The notes: generated by a model from the sequence alone, not told the origin. Positions 43,801-58,159 are shown, counted from the stretch's first letter. The stretch: 64,000 bases of DNA from Enoplosus armatus (GCF_043641665.1 NC_092180.1:28374054-28438053); one strand, 5' to 3'. A program made the numbers and translations.

Positions 43801-46800
43801 TGTGGTTTCCTTAGTTATTGTTGACAGTACTTTAGTAGTTGTGGTACCAAGAGAAGGTTTTGACGTTACAACTGTAGTTCCTGGGCCTGCTGTTGTGACA
43901 CCTGGCACTGGAGTCGTAGTTTCAACAACAGCGGTGGTAGCAGTTGTTACTGGGCCAGTGGTGACTACTGTTGGAGGTTTTGTTGTCACAACCTGTACTG
44001 TTGTTGCTTCAGATGTGGTTATTTCTACAGGTTTGGTTGTGGTTTCCTTAGTTATTGTTGACGGTACTTTAGTAGTTGTGGTACCAAGAGAAGGTTTTGA
44101 CGTTACAACTGTAGTTCCTGGGCCTGCTGTTGTGACACCTGGCACTGGAGTCGTAGTTTCAACAACAGCGGTGGTAGCAGTTGTTACTGGGCCAGTGGTG
44201 ACTACTGTTGGAGGTTTTGTTGTCACAACCTGTACTGTTGTTGCTTCAGATGTGGTTATTTCTACAGGTTTGGTTGTGGTTTCCTTAGTTGTTGTTGACG
44301 GTACTTTAGTAGTTGTGGTACCAAGAGAAGGTTTTGATGTTACAACTGTAGTTCCTGGGCCTGCTGTTGTGACACCTGGCACTGGAGTCGTTACAACTGT
44401 AGTTCCTTGACCTGCTGTTGTGACAACTGGCACTGGAGTCGTAGTTTCAACAACAGCTGTGGTAGCGGTTGTTGCTGGACCAGTGGTGACTACTGTTGGA
44501 GGTTTTGTTGTCACAACCTTTACTGTTGTTGCTTCAGATGTGGTTATTTCTACAGGTTTGGTTGTGGTTTCCTTAGTTGTTGTTGACGGTACTTTAGTAG
44601 TTGTGGTACCAAGAGAAGGTTTTGACGTTACAACTGTAGTTCCTGGGCCTGCTGTTGTGACACCTGGCACTGGAGTCGTAGTTTCAACAACAGCGGTGGT
44701 AGCAGTTGTTACTGGGCCAGTGGTGACTACTGTTGGAGGTTTTGTTGTCACAACCTGTACTGTTGTTGCTTCAGATGTGGTTATTTCTACAGGTTTGGTT
44801 GTGGTTTCCTTAGTTATTGTTGACGGTACTTTAGTAGTTGTGGTACCAAGAGAAGGTTTTGACGTTACAACTGTAGTTCCTGGGCCTGCTGTTGTGACAC
44901 CTGGCACTGGAGTGGTAGTTTCAACAACAGCTGTGGTAGCAGTTGTTACTGGGCCAGTGGTGACTACTGTTGGAGGTTTTGTTGTCACAACCTTTACTGT
45001 TGTTGCTTCAGATGTGGTTATTTCAACAGCTTTGGTTGTGGTTTCCTTAGTTGTTGTTGATGGGACTTTAGTAGTTGTGGTACCAATAGAAGATATTGAT
45101 GTTACAACTGTAGTTCCTGGGCCTGCTGTTGTGACGACTCGCGCTGGAGTCGTAGTTTCAACAACAGCTGTGGTAGCGGTTGTTACCCGGCTAGTGGTGA
45201 CTCGTGGTGACGTTGAGTAAACAGTTGTGCTGCCTGGTAGTGTCTGTGCTGTTGATTCCGTGATTTCAGTTGAGGCCCCAATAGTTGTTGTCTTCAAAAC
45301 AACTGTGGTAGCGCTTGTTACTGGGCCAGTGGTGACTACTGTTGGTGGGTTTGTTGTCTCAACCTTTACTGTTGTCGCTTCGGATGTTGTAATTTCTACA
45401 GGAGTGGATGTGGTTTCCCCTGTGGTTATTGATGGTGACGTGGTTAAAAAAACTGCGATAAAATCAGAAACATTGTGATCAATGCTTACTTATTATAATA
45501 TTAAGACTTTCACACAGATTTCTTCTCTACTCGTGTCCTGTTTTTGTATAAAACTTTCTTTGGCATATAATATTTAATTTTTTATTACACCAGTTTGTGA
45601 GAATATGAAAGCAGGATCATTGGGAATGCCTTGCCGATTTTCATACCTGAAGTTGTTGTTCCAACTGTGCTGAATGTAAAGGGGGCTGTTGTAGGGCCAG
45701 GGGTGGTGGTCGTCAAGCATGGGTACGTGTTTCTTGTTACGGTCCCATTGGCCCCGCACTCAGCTGTGATGCAGTTTCCTAGCCCATCCGTTGTGTTGTA
45801 AATGGTAGTCCCATATTCATAGGTTTTTCCATTAATGTAGCACGTACAAGCTGCAGATAGAGAATGTCATGTATTCCATTTTCTTTTACATACATTTATC
45901 TCTTTCATATATATATCTTTGCGTATGATCACATGAATCAATAAATAAATACACTGTCAGTATATATGTGTACTTACCGTTCACACTGTAGCTGCACTTT
46001 ATTCCAGAGGCGGTACAGGAGCTTTAAAATAGAAGGAATTTTCACTTTGCGTTTTATTTGGAAAATTGCTTTGACGCTCAAAATAAAAATTTGGATCTAA
46101 TTCTATTTAAAAAAAAAAAAAAAAAAAGAATCCTACAATAACATTTTCTCATTACCATCTCTGTATTTTGTCCAAATATAACAGACATTTTTCATGCCAT
46201 GAGAAGCCATAATTATATCTCATGAAGTAAAGCAAATTTCAAGATGTAAATCATGAGTAGGAAATGTTTGGTTTTCATTAGCAACCAATTGACACAGCAA
46301 ATCAGAAGACCGTGAGTCTTGATATGTTCTATATTTCCCATATAGTCCCAGGTATCAAGACTTGTTCATGTATCAATATTGAACATTTTTATGGCTCTCC
46401 ATACTGTAGTAAAGTTTGCCAGTTTAGTAAAGGCAGAGGCAACAGTGACAGATAAACCTAAACACCCTTACAATTTGGACATCACTCTTAAACACTGACT
46501 GCAAAGTTGACATTAAAATTGTACTACATCTGCAAACAATTACAACAGGCAAGCTTAAAAACAAACAGTTATGAACAACTGTTTTTATTTTGAACAATAA
46601 AGAGCTTAGAATTCTCCGGCCATCGTGCTTGATTCACTGGTCAGTGGCTGTTCCATTGGTCTATCCTATGCTGATTGGTCAACGTCAGGATACAATCACT
46701 CAAAAAAATGTATATAATCTACTCAATTATTTTACATGACCAGCATGAGTGTCCATATGTGGTATACATATCACTGCCTAATGTGTGCGAAGCCCTTAGT

Positions 46801-48613
46801 CTGAAGATTAATCCTCTGTGTGAGACATACCAAGTGTAACAGTTGTTCGTCGGAACCTTATCTCCGATGCTGTAATGGATGCCTTTGTCATCATAGCAGC
46901 CACATTGGTCCCAGGCGGCACACTTCATGCTGTCTTCATCAAAGTAGGGCTGGGTTGGGGGACACTGTGGATAGCAGCCTGCAACACCATTATAACATGT
47001 TGATTAACCTCAGTAGGAATACAAATATTGCAGAATAGTAAACTACTGCCATTCATATAGTGCTTTTATCCAGAGCGCTTTACAGTTTGGGGTGGTGTCC
47101 TCACACAGATTTCATGGATCACTGAATACTGAAAGGTGATGATGACTCAGTGGTTACCCTCATTTCTTTGCTGAATTATTTTGTTTCCTTTTGAGGCCTG
47201 GTCTCAGACGTTGGCCCAACCCCTGGTGTGCAGCTCAGGGGTTGGGAATCTTATTCATAACACCAATGCAGCAGAGCAAAAACAAAGCAAGTTTGAATGA
47301 GGTCTTTTTCCTGTTTGCCTTATGGGTGAGCCACCACATTGACCAGAATGGGTTTATTTAAATGATCTAAAATGTTCCATCCATTACATTTCTTTTTGTT
47401 TTGATCAATGGCTTTAGGGGGAAACTCCTGACATGGGAAAAAAAGCTACTTTATATGTTTATTCAAGACACAGATACAGAACAAACTAACCAAAATAATT
47501 GAAAAGTTAGCAAAATACAGCCTATAATCTATGATTCATTGGTTTGAATCACAAAAGGTTTTGCAAGCATATCCATCAAAAGTACAACAGACCCAGAAAA
47601 AGAGGGGACCCCTCTAAATACCGTTTAGCTCCTGTTTTGTCCATCCCCAGTGGAAAAAACAGCACATTTGATCAACACTCATTTTCATCTCTGAACAGAT
47701 GAAAGGTCAGTCGATAGTCAGTCGACAAGAGTTGCACTCAAAGCCTGGTCTTAAAACACAGATTCCACCAGTCAAGAGGATGATATGCCAGAAGAACTGT
47801 CCAATGTACCTTCCAGGGCAGTGATGAGGTTGGAACAGTTTCCTGATGGATTCCTGCACGTCTTCATGCAGTCAGCTCCACAAGGCTTGTAGTGCCACTC
47901 ACAGCCACCAGGGGAGTTATAGTAGTCACAGAACACAGCTGCAGGAGACAAAATAAGTAAGCTCTTCTTGCAAAAGTCAGGGTGTTACATAATATGACAA
48001 ATACATAAATATTATATATTAAGTATATTTTAATCTTTTGGCTAAAGACACAATTCCTGACTTTGTTTTAGCACCCAAGAGTTCCCCGTCAATCGCCAAA
48101 TCGTGCAGCTCAGATTTTTCTGGTGTGACAGTGGCCAAACTTACGGCACAGCTTTGGAGTCCTCCATTTAACGCAGGCCCCAGCTTCATTACAAGCTTTG
48201 GCATAGGCAGCCACAGCAGTGCAGAAGCACTCGCAGTCCCCGCCAGCGTCACAAGCACAAGAGTCTCGCACGCAAGAGTCAAAGTATGGACCGGGGTCAA
48301 CCTTGAATACACAATAATGTACAGTTTTAGCAGAATAGTAAAAGTCGAGGATATCAAAAATGTTGTCCCGTGCTCCTAGTAGTAGTAGCGGCAGTGGCAT
48401 TGGTAGCAACAGTAGTGATAATAATCAGTTATTATTAAGCACTTTTCAAGCTTAAGCACAAAATCCAAATGAAAGGATTTACAGAATGAAAATGAAAAAA
48501 GCCGACCCATGTAAAGGCACACAAAAATGAGAACATATATCAACCAGCACTGAGCCCTTACATACACAATAGTGTGTAAGTGCAAATAAAAGAAATAAGT
48601 TCACAGTATATAT

Positions 48614-48651
<38 letters not shown>

Positions 48652-51600
48652 ATATATAAGCACATATAAAATTTAAGTAAAGGAAATAAACGTTCCGGAG
48701 CCAGACCATGGATAGCCTTGTAGGTGATTAAAAACATTTTAAAGTGTATTCTAAACGTAATGGGCAACCAGTGCAGTGATGCTAACATTTGAGTGATATG
48801 ACAGGACCCCCTAGATTCAGTTAATAATCTGGCTGCTGAGTAATCATACAGGCTGCGCTACTGGTGGGAAATAAAACATTTATATCATTTCCCAAATACC
48901 ACGGCAATTAGGGATAAGGTTTGTGTATATGTATACATTTATGTCACCATAGTTACCTGTGAATGACAGCTCTGGAAGGTCACACTGGTGATGATGCTAC
49001 ACTGTTTCTGGGACCAGGCTGCCCGGTAGCGGTTGGAGGTACAAGGATCAGTGATCAGTTGGGCGTTGGGGCAACTGGATGTAATCTTCCAACTGTTACC
49101 GAATACCAGAACGTCTGCCACCGTCTCCTGGGAGCGTGTGGTGTAGTCATTCTTGCTGTTGCCGTCGTAGTTTCCGCACAGACCGCAGACTTGACCCTGA
49201 GAGGGAGGAGCCCAGTGACAGGATTTACTGCTGTATGACACGACTGATGCAGAGTAAGGCGCCTGCTTGTTGTCGACACTTCTGTGTGACCGAATCCACG
49301 GTAACAGCGCCCTACGTCACGTTCAACTTTGCCCTGTTTGTAAATGTTTACCAAAGAGCTGCTGACTAACAAATGAGCCTTGCACCATAACATAAAATAG
49401 ATTTAATAAGATGTAATTTAAGCTCATTTAAAGGTGGATTGATCAATTTTCCAGGAAGTCCAGGAAAACATCCAAACAACCGCCGTCATAGCCCTGACTT
49501 TTACGGCCAGTGTGTTAGCAGGCAGCGAGAGAACTCTGTCATGTTACAATTCACCAGATAACTTGAAGTGCAATATTCGCCCCCTTCTTAAGCTAGATGC
49601 AGTGCTTTGCGCAAAAGCCACTTGTAAATCAAGACATGCAAACTTGGTTGTTTACCTGGAACTGAGGGCTGAGTTTAATGAAAAGACTGGTCTTCTGGTC
49701 CCACATGAGCACAATTCCGGCCTTGATCGTCACCACCAGGTAAATACCCATCTTGTGTACCTGAGCAGGGAACACTTGGCTGCTGCCCTTCACCACCTGG
49801 AAGGTCTCATCTTTAAGTTGGAATTCATTATCCTGTGGGAATAAACATATATAAATGAGCATGCAACAGTTAAGTGAGGCGGAACAAGCAATCCCTCGCT
49901 CGATCAGTAATTTCCCCTCCAATTTTCACCTGAAAAGCTACATGATATTTTGTGAAAGGCTTAGGTTCCCTTCCTCACAAAGGAACAAAATACAAATTGA
50001 CTGTATGGCCATATTAAGGCCGCATTTCATTGGCAGTGTCATTGAATGTGCATGTTTGCACAGGCTGCACATGTCCAGGATATATTTACTGTATTGTGGG
50101 CCTCCGTATCATAATCCATGGGATGAAATTCTATTATCATTGGTTATTAGATTTCATTTCATTTCATTTATGCCTCCAATTATGCTAGCAAAGTTAAGTT
50201 TCAGTTTAGTTGAACTCTATTTTGCTGGTACCCCCCTCTATAAATATTGTATTGCTAACTTATCAAAGCCATTATAAGGCTTATTAATCATAAATTAATA
50301 ATAGCCCAGCCTTTGCGATTATCATTTGAGCCATAATCCTAGCCCAACCTTACCGTGTTAACATAAAAATGAGTTTAGTTTGATATTCTGATCTAGTGTT
50401 TGAGGCAGAACACATGGACAGTGTAAGTGTGTTGTGTTTACCCCCAGGAAGATCTTGATGGTCTTGGAGCAGGTGGTCCCTGTGGTTCCACAAGGAACAT
50501 TCTCAGTGATAATCCTGAAGCTCCCACTGCTCTGACCAGTGCCGCAATAGTCCTGAGTAAGGCACAGACAGAAGATACAGTTACTGGACACCGTACTGGA
50601 CACGTTTCCTGCAGATGCTGTTTCATATGGAGTAGCTTTTATCATGAGGAAGCCGTAGGTAACGCAATGTATTGTGTGACTGTGGTCCTTCAAATCCAAA
50701 ATGCAATCCATCGGGTCATTTTGCGCATTTCTTGACAGCGGATCAGTTTTAAATATTGCAGGGAGTAATGGAACAAGTAGGAGCAGCCACAATGTGAAGA
50801 GCTGCAGCTACTCCTCAGCAAGGTAACCAGTTTTACTGTATCCTGCTGTTGAGTGCAAAACTGCTCACGCCATGTACAGCATGAAGTCAGATAATGGTTG
50901 TTCATGGCACGATAGAAGAAGGCAGATTATTGACAGACTTTTTTTTATTAAAACAATGTGATTTTGTTTGACTGCACTGTAAATAGATACGTAAGTTGCT
51001 CTTCCGTTGTATGACAAAGTAGCTGCTTAAGGACTGTTTGCTGTTGCGTTAAACCGCATTTTCTGTTGCCATGGTAGCCACAGGCTTGTTGCCAAATAGA
51101 CAAAAGGACTGACATCTCAACATCAAGTTGAGATGAAATAAAAAATGACTTTTTGACCACATCCACATCATATGGTGCACCTATTTAGCGATGTATGAAG
51201 TGTTGTTTCTTTGGATTCTTATATCAAATTCCAATCATGTTTTCGTCCTGTAAAACAAATGATGACGTGTGCTCACATAAGCTTGAACCAACCAGTAATC
51301 ATCATGACATGCTCCCATCAATCAATCTTCAACCTTTAGCGGCACAGAGCTAAGATTCTTTCGTTAGCGAGCCAGCAACAGCATGGCACGTCGGTTATGA
51401 CACGCCCACTTTTCAACGTTCAAATCAAATTCCTCCCAACGCCACGCCCCGCCTGCCTATCCTGCTTCACTAGGAATACGTCACAATACGGAAGCCAGAT
51501 ACGCTCGAAATGCAAGTTTCATCTCCATTTAAAGGATTACAACTTTAATCACTATACATCGGTTCGTCTGTCACTTTACCTGCAGGAGTGTGTATTCACA

Positions 51601-54600
51601 CTGTCCACTGAAGTCAAACCTCTTATCATCAAACGTGACATAGTGACCGTCGCCATAGATCCCACAAACTGCATCACAGACAGTGGTGGTACATGTGAAC
51701 TTCCTTCCACTGCAGTAGCTGGGGAGACACACACCAGACACAAACTTTCAATCGTGTAAACCTGCTTAGAAAAAGCATTAAATTGCAGTTTGTATACCCC
51801 TGTAATGCATGTGCTGCCCAACTGATTATGGCAACTGCAGACCTATATCCATTGATCAGGTTTTATTATGAAGAGACAACTAGCAGAGAATGTAAGACGT
51901 ATGATAAATATCACAGAATATGCAAAGAAAATGAACACAGAAACTTTAACATTACATTGTAGAAAAAGTACTCAGGCACCCTGGCACCCTATCCAATGCT
52001 GCTGCACAAATCTACATATTGAACCTCTGGCTAACACGATAAGAAATCAAACAAATATTGGAATTAACATGCTAATATTGCTCTCTATGCATACGATGTA
52101 GTGGTATACACTCAGAGCTTAACCACATCATTCCCAGCTCTTACGGAGGCCATGCATGAATATAGTTCTGTCTGAGGCAATAAAATAAACTTTCAGAAAT
52201 GTGAATCCTTAAATTTTAGGTAACAATGGTACCACCTGCTTTAAAAGATAAGTATGAATGGGAATGGGATCCCGAAAAACTTTATTGCTTAGAAAGTATA
52301 ATCCCGAAGAATTTGGATCAACTACATTAATAGAAATATGAAACCACAGAAAAACAAATTAAACAAGATCACAATAGATGGAAAATGGTTTCATTATCAT
52401 TAATATTATATATTATATTATTTCAGACCATACCTTTATTAGTGCTAATTAGTTTTACGAATTAGTAGTTGCCTCTTTTAGTTTTGCCCAATATTAACTA
52501 CATTCTGGGAAGAATTACATAAATATTGCAAAGCCTCTTATTTGTTATGAAGAACTTGTATTACTTGGTACAATACCGATTGAAATTGTGTGTAAGAATG
52601 AGATGTATTCACTTGAAATTCTAACGACTTTAAATCACATATAAGTTAAGAAGATGAAGAATTGGTTTCATTATGAAAAACAAACACACGTGCCTGAACT
52701 TGAGACATAAAAGCTATATCTATTACATTACAAATGAGTGTGTATTGGACTTTTGGCATCACCATGTTTGTTGGGCAACCTCTGTGAGAGGAATGTTTAG
52801 CAAATGCATTTACATGGAGGTACATACTATACTGGTGTGTATGTAAAGCACTGTACAAACCAGGTGTTGCAGTCCACAGTCAGTGTCTGTCCAGGCTGGT
52901 AGACCTGTCCATTGTGCAGACATGGACAGCTGGTCTCGTTGATACAGCCTCCTACTCCATCTGACACCAGGCCATCAGGGCACATGCAGCCTGATGTACA
53001 GCCTGTACTGATCTGTATCCAACCAAAGTGGAGGGTGAAAAGGGGGTTACGAACCAGACCACGCTGGTATGTCCAAGTGTTTGATTTCTGTGCGTGTGCG
53101 AGTGCCATGCTGTACTTACGCAAGCCATATCCAGAGTGCTGCAGCTCTTGTAACACTCGGTCCCGGTGGTCCCAGGTTGAGCGGTGGAGCAGTCGAAGTA
53201 AACCATGGGGGCGATGCATGATGGTGAGGCTGGGTGAAAAATAACGAATTCCCGATGAAGAGTATTATGATCGTGTCAAAATTCCAAAACGCCATATGCA
53301 TAATTCCATCCAAAATTCCATGTAATGCAATTCAACAATTTTCTCTCAGCTTGGATCTGGCAGAGAATTTAAGACGCTTGGCCACTCAACAGGCCTCTGC
53401 AATAAACTTCACAATCCATTATTGTATCATTCACAGCACAATAGCATTCTAATCTCTTATGGTTATAAGAATTACAGGGATTTTATTATGTCCATATGTG
53501 GGAACCTACATCGTAGTTGTGTCCCTCCTGAGCAGCTGAGAGCTCCTCCTCTGCAGACACTGTGAGAACAGGTATGAGGGGACATGAGAAACAATTAATG
53601 TGCAGCCAACGTTAATCAGCTAGCATGGATTGCCATTCAATTTTGTTTGGACATTCAAGGCATATCCTAAGGCCTTTGGTGATTCCCTGACTTTTCATCT
53701 AGCACCACCCACAGATTAATATTTTTGGTTCAAAGTAAAATGTCCAAACAACTATATATAAAATATGGTATAGATATTCATGTTTCCCACAAGATGTAAC
53801 TGTAATCACTTTGGTGATCCTCTGACTTTTTCTGACGCCAAGTTTCACTTCGTCCAATACTTTGGTTTTTGACCAAATACCTGCAACATTAATGATAGTC
53901 CCACTTTGGGTTTAGTGCAAATTAAAAATCCCCCCAATTCATTTGAGTCTGAATTCAAAGTGTAAAATGTATACAAAAATGTCCTGTCCATAATCCCAGT
54001 TTACCTATAAAAACTATAAAAACAATTCCAAACTGTTGTATGTTTGTTATCTGACCCCTTAATGCCCAACTCTTGACATCGCTACGCGTTGTATTTACCA
54101 CGTGGTGCCGTCTTTGCTGACAACCTGTCCAGGAGGAATCATGGTGTCTTTATCATAACAGGGACAGCTTGCACTGGGCACACACTGTCCCTCCTCGTTC
54201 ATGTAGGTTCCCTCGGCACAGCCACAGCCGTCCACTGTGGTGAAGCTGGTCTGGCAGGAGTAGTCAGTCTGGCTGAGGGAGTGGCAGGTACGACCGCAGC
54301 AGGTCATGTTGTACTCATACACAGTTTGTGCTGGGCATGATGTAATGAATTTGCCTAGTGGGAGAAATAGGAGTTGAGCGCCAGATGAATCAGATTTTTC
54401 ATTAAGGTAAATTGTTGTTGCAGCAAAGGGTCAGAAGGTGCAAAGGGTGCATCTACCGTACCTGCTACAACATTCTACTAGCTCCACAGCTGGGAAACCT
54501 CTGTAACGCTTCTCAAGAAGCTATCCTTGCCCCAAGCACTTTCTCAGCCTACCTAACTGGCTGTAATTGTTTCAAGGCATATCACGCCACATACCAGCTG

Positions 54601-57577
54601 CCATTTCCCCCTCTGGACGTCATGTCCATTTGCAAAAACACTGGGTCCTCCACCATCCAGACCCACTTAGCAGGAATTCATTTCTTCATCCAACTAGTCA
54701 CTGGCCCCCCTTGTCGTTCTACCTCCCACTCCCACATTACAAAGAACCACGAAAACAAGAACCTGTTGTCATGGCTAGACGCTTGCCACTCACTTCTGAC
54801 CTTCTCATCCTCTGTATCCATTCTCTACGGCTCTCTCTCAGGCTACATATCCCCTATGGTTGACTTAACCCTAGAATCCATGTTCTTGCTGGCTTTCTTT
54901 TGACCAGCCTAACAGATGGCATCCTTCTTAAACCTTCACCCTTCCCCTTTACATCCATTCATCTGTCCTCGACTTCCAAGACCTCCAGATTTTCCATTAA
55001 ACCTTTAAATGACATAACGTTGTGGCGTGGTCCTTGCTAGTGAAATGGCAGGTGTTGCTGGGACATAACTGGCTCAGGAAAAGCCAGACCAGTGCCATAT
55101 GCAATCCGCCCCACAGTAGAAGCAGAGCGGAAAAATCTGGACTGGGGTTCTGTCAAAGGTGGATTGGAGTGAATGTGCCACGCCTTGCGGTGCTGAGGAA
55201 AACTTCCAGCACAAATCAAGAAAACCAAGCAAGGTGCTAATTTCCACCATAGACAGGCCACTGATGTACACAGTGGAAGTGGAAGAGAGCGTATGGATTT
55301 CTTGTTTTTTTTTTCTTTTTCTTGTGACCTCACAAAACACGTTTTTTGGCCATAACTCAAGAATTGATGCAGTAATTCTGAAAAAAAAAAAAAATCACAC
55401 ATTTTTAATAGGATACAACGATGAAGTGATGACATTTTTGACCCAAAAAGGTCAAAGGACAATTTCACTGTGACATCATAATGTCCTGGAAAAACTCTTT
55501 TTTGGCCATTTTCAACACCATAACTCGGGAACAGAAGGGGAGATTGTGACCATATTTCGCAGTTGGTCAGACACTGAATAGGCCCCACTTTCACAATCAG
55601 ATATGCTGCACTTGATTTGCTCATGTTGCATGTGATCGGCTGTATGTCATGTGCGTCCCCGGCGTTTCACTCACCACAGACGGTCGCCCTCCAGCCACTG
55701 AGCTGGATGCCTGCTGCTGAACAGGCATGAACATACGAGGAGACCGCGGCGCACATGCAGTCTTCGCTTTTCTCGCAGTTACAGCTGTCATACATGCAGT
55801 TCTGAAAGGAGACACAGTGGGCACGGACACATTAACGGGGACACAGCGGCTTTGTTCGTTTGTCGTTACAGCTTTGTGTGCGCAGACTTACGTCTTTGAA
55901 TGTGCTGGGGCTGATGACAGAGTGGCAGGGAGCAAACACCCCCATGGGATCCGTTAGTTTGGAGCACCAATACTGGGCATAACTCTCTGAGACACAGAAA
56001 CATACAGAAATGAAGTGGTTGCAAGATATCGTATGCCCTGAAAGTGGCATGCTTAGCTCCAAAATGTAGCATGATATGACATGACAAACATTACAAGACA
56101 CTGGAGGAGAGAGTCAAGCTGTACCCTTGCTGATGCCTTGGCTACAGGGGTGTCCGAAGCGCGTTGTGACGTCGAGGCAGGTGGCTCTGGTTTTCCATGT
56201 GTTGGCGAACGCTGTAGCAGTGCCCTCCACCAGCCCACTAATCACCCTGAAGTCATCACTCATTATGTTGTTGAAGTTCCCACACAAACCTGTTCGGTCG
56301 GGGTGACACGCATTCACACAGATATAAATGTTTAACAGCATGTTTTCATGTTTGTAATTCATGTATTTGGTACTCCATGATATGGTATTTTATAGAAATG
56401 TATGCCTTCTGGATTAATTGTATTATCGCATGGAAATATATAATTCTAATGTTGAACGGTAGAATTAGATTATTGGTGATTTTTTTTCAAGTGCATTTGT
56501 ATCGGGGAATGTGAACCTGTTGGATTCTCTGCTAATCATCACTGATGGCAATCAAGCACAGAGCGAATCTGATGAGGCGACATAATGTAATCCGGTAACA
56601 AAACAGTGTCAATCCTGGTATCCTGGTATGCGCTGGAATATACTGTATGCCTTTTGTGCGAAACACTTTGTTTCTGAATGTAACTGTTTGATTCATCTGT
56701 GAATACTGGTAAACACAAGATTAAGCTACACACAAAAATGTGGAGGAGGCGCTTTCCAGACACAACAAACAAAACATACCAGAGGTGGTCCCTTTGAGTG
56801 AAGGGTGAGCTGAGATGAAGACCTGCATCATGGGGGACAGTTGGACCATCACTTTTAAGCCCACCTTGACGTTTATGAAGATGTAGAAGGATGATGGCCT
56901 GAAAGCACTCAGCTCCGCTGCAGCAGGACATTGAAAAACTCAGTGATTTTTTCAATCAGTCACGGAAATATACACACTGCAGGGTCTCCCCCATTCTTTT
57001 TCAATGCTTCTCAAAGTTGTTTTTTTTTCTCCCATGTTCATCTTCTGATCTTTATGTCTTATTTACGTGCATCTATGCAACCAATGCAAATTCAAAACTC
57101 TATAAACATGTTATAATGTTGTATCCAGCGCTCGAGTGGCTAGATTGTGGCTGTAACTAATGACTCTCAACAGACTCATTTTCAGCTGTTATTATAACAT
57201 GTCTTCGGGTCAAAATATCATTTGAAGTAACTCACGTGTAAACAGTGGAAGCTGAGAAAGAATCTGGTTCACATAGACCTGCCCAGACGCCTGAATTTTA
57301 ACAACCTGTCAGTTTGTGGAAAGACACATTTTTAGATTACATCAAACGGGAAGCCCGCAGCATTTGCAAAAAGAATTGTTTAAACCTTTGCATCAAACTT
57401 GGTGCACGGCGTTGGTGAGGATTGCACAACAGGATTGTCAGGTAGGCCATCGATCACACAACTCTATCACAACTCTCCAAACTTGATTGTGATTAATGCA
57501 AAATATGAAAGTATTTGCAAGTTCCGTTTGACATGGATCCGTTCACCAATGTGTCGAACAGAATAGTGAACAGTATA

Positions 57578-57617
<40 letters not shown>

Positions 57618-58159
57618 GCTTACCACAGAATTGCTGTATAAGGCCAGAGTTACCGCTCTGAGGCAGGTTCTACTGTCAGTCAGACCGCACCTGACCAGGT
57701 CCACCAACACGGTGTACAAGGAGCCGTTACTTTGCTGCGACACACATTGGGACGAAACTTGAGATTCGACATAATGACTGAAAGACTGAAAACTGCTGAC
57801 AGTAAAATAAATTAGAGACATCGCACTCATGTCACCGTGTTTTAGGGCACAACTCAAATATCTCGCGTCATTAAATGCTACATGGGTTCCATCACACAGC
57901 ACATTCCTTCACATCACATCACGCGGCATGATGACATGTCTGTCATTCTCCTGGTATGCAATGGTGTAACCCTGGTGTGTATGTGGTGGTGATGATGATG
58001 ATGCGTGCTACCTTCGCCAGAACGTAGGAGCAGTCCCCGTGAAAGGTGTAGACTTTCCCATCGAAGGTGTTGATGTGAGCCCCTCCCTCCACAGAGCAGC
58101 TTCCCGGACAGTTCTCCTCCGTACACTTCCACTGGCCACTCTGGCACACACTGTCAGCG

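Larger units (their letters stand above)
48302..48956 (-). other. Mucin intron 21 with TA repeat and LINE piece
   Basis: 655 bp, containing a (TA)n tract at 48607-48658 and a LINE fragment at 48675-48790. Confidence 0.8.

Noticed and set aside
32867..45220. Very long open frames on the + strand through the PTS array (up to 1,452 codons, Val-rich)
   Set aside because: They are antisense shadows: the 237/288-bp units have no stop in this frame except where one variant base creates TGA. The - strand frame joins conserved mucin exons on both sides.
48479..48788. Two - strand frames of 76 codons through the TA repeat
   Set aside because: They consist of a translated TA tract joined to a LINE RT piece.
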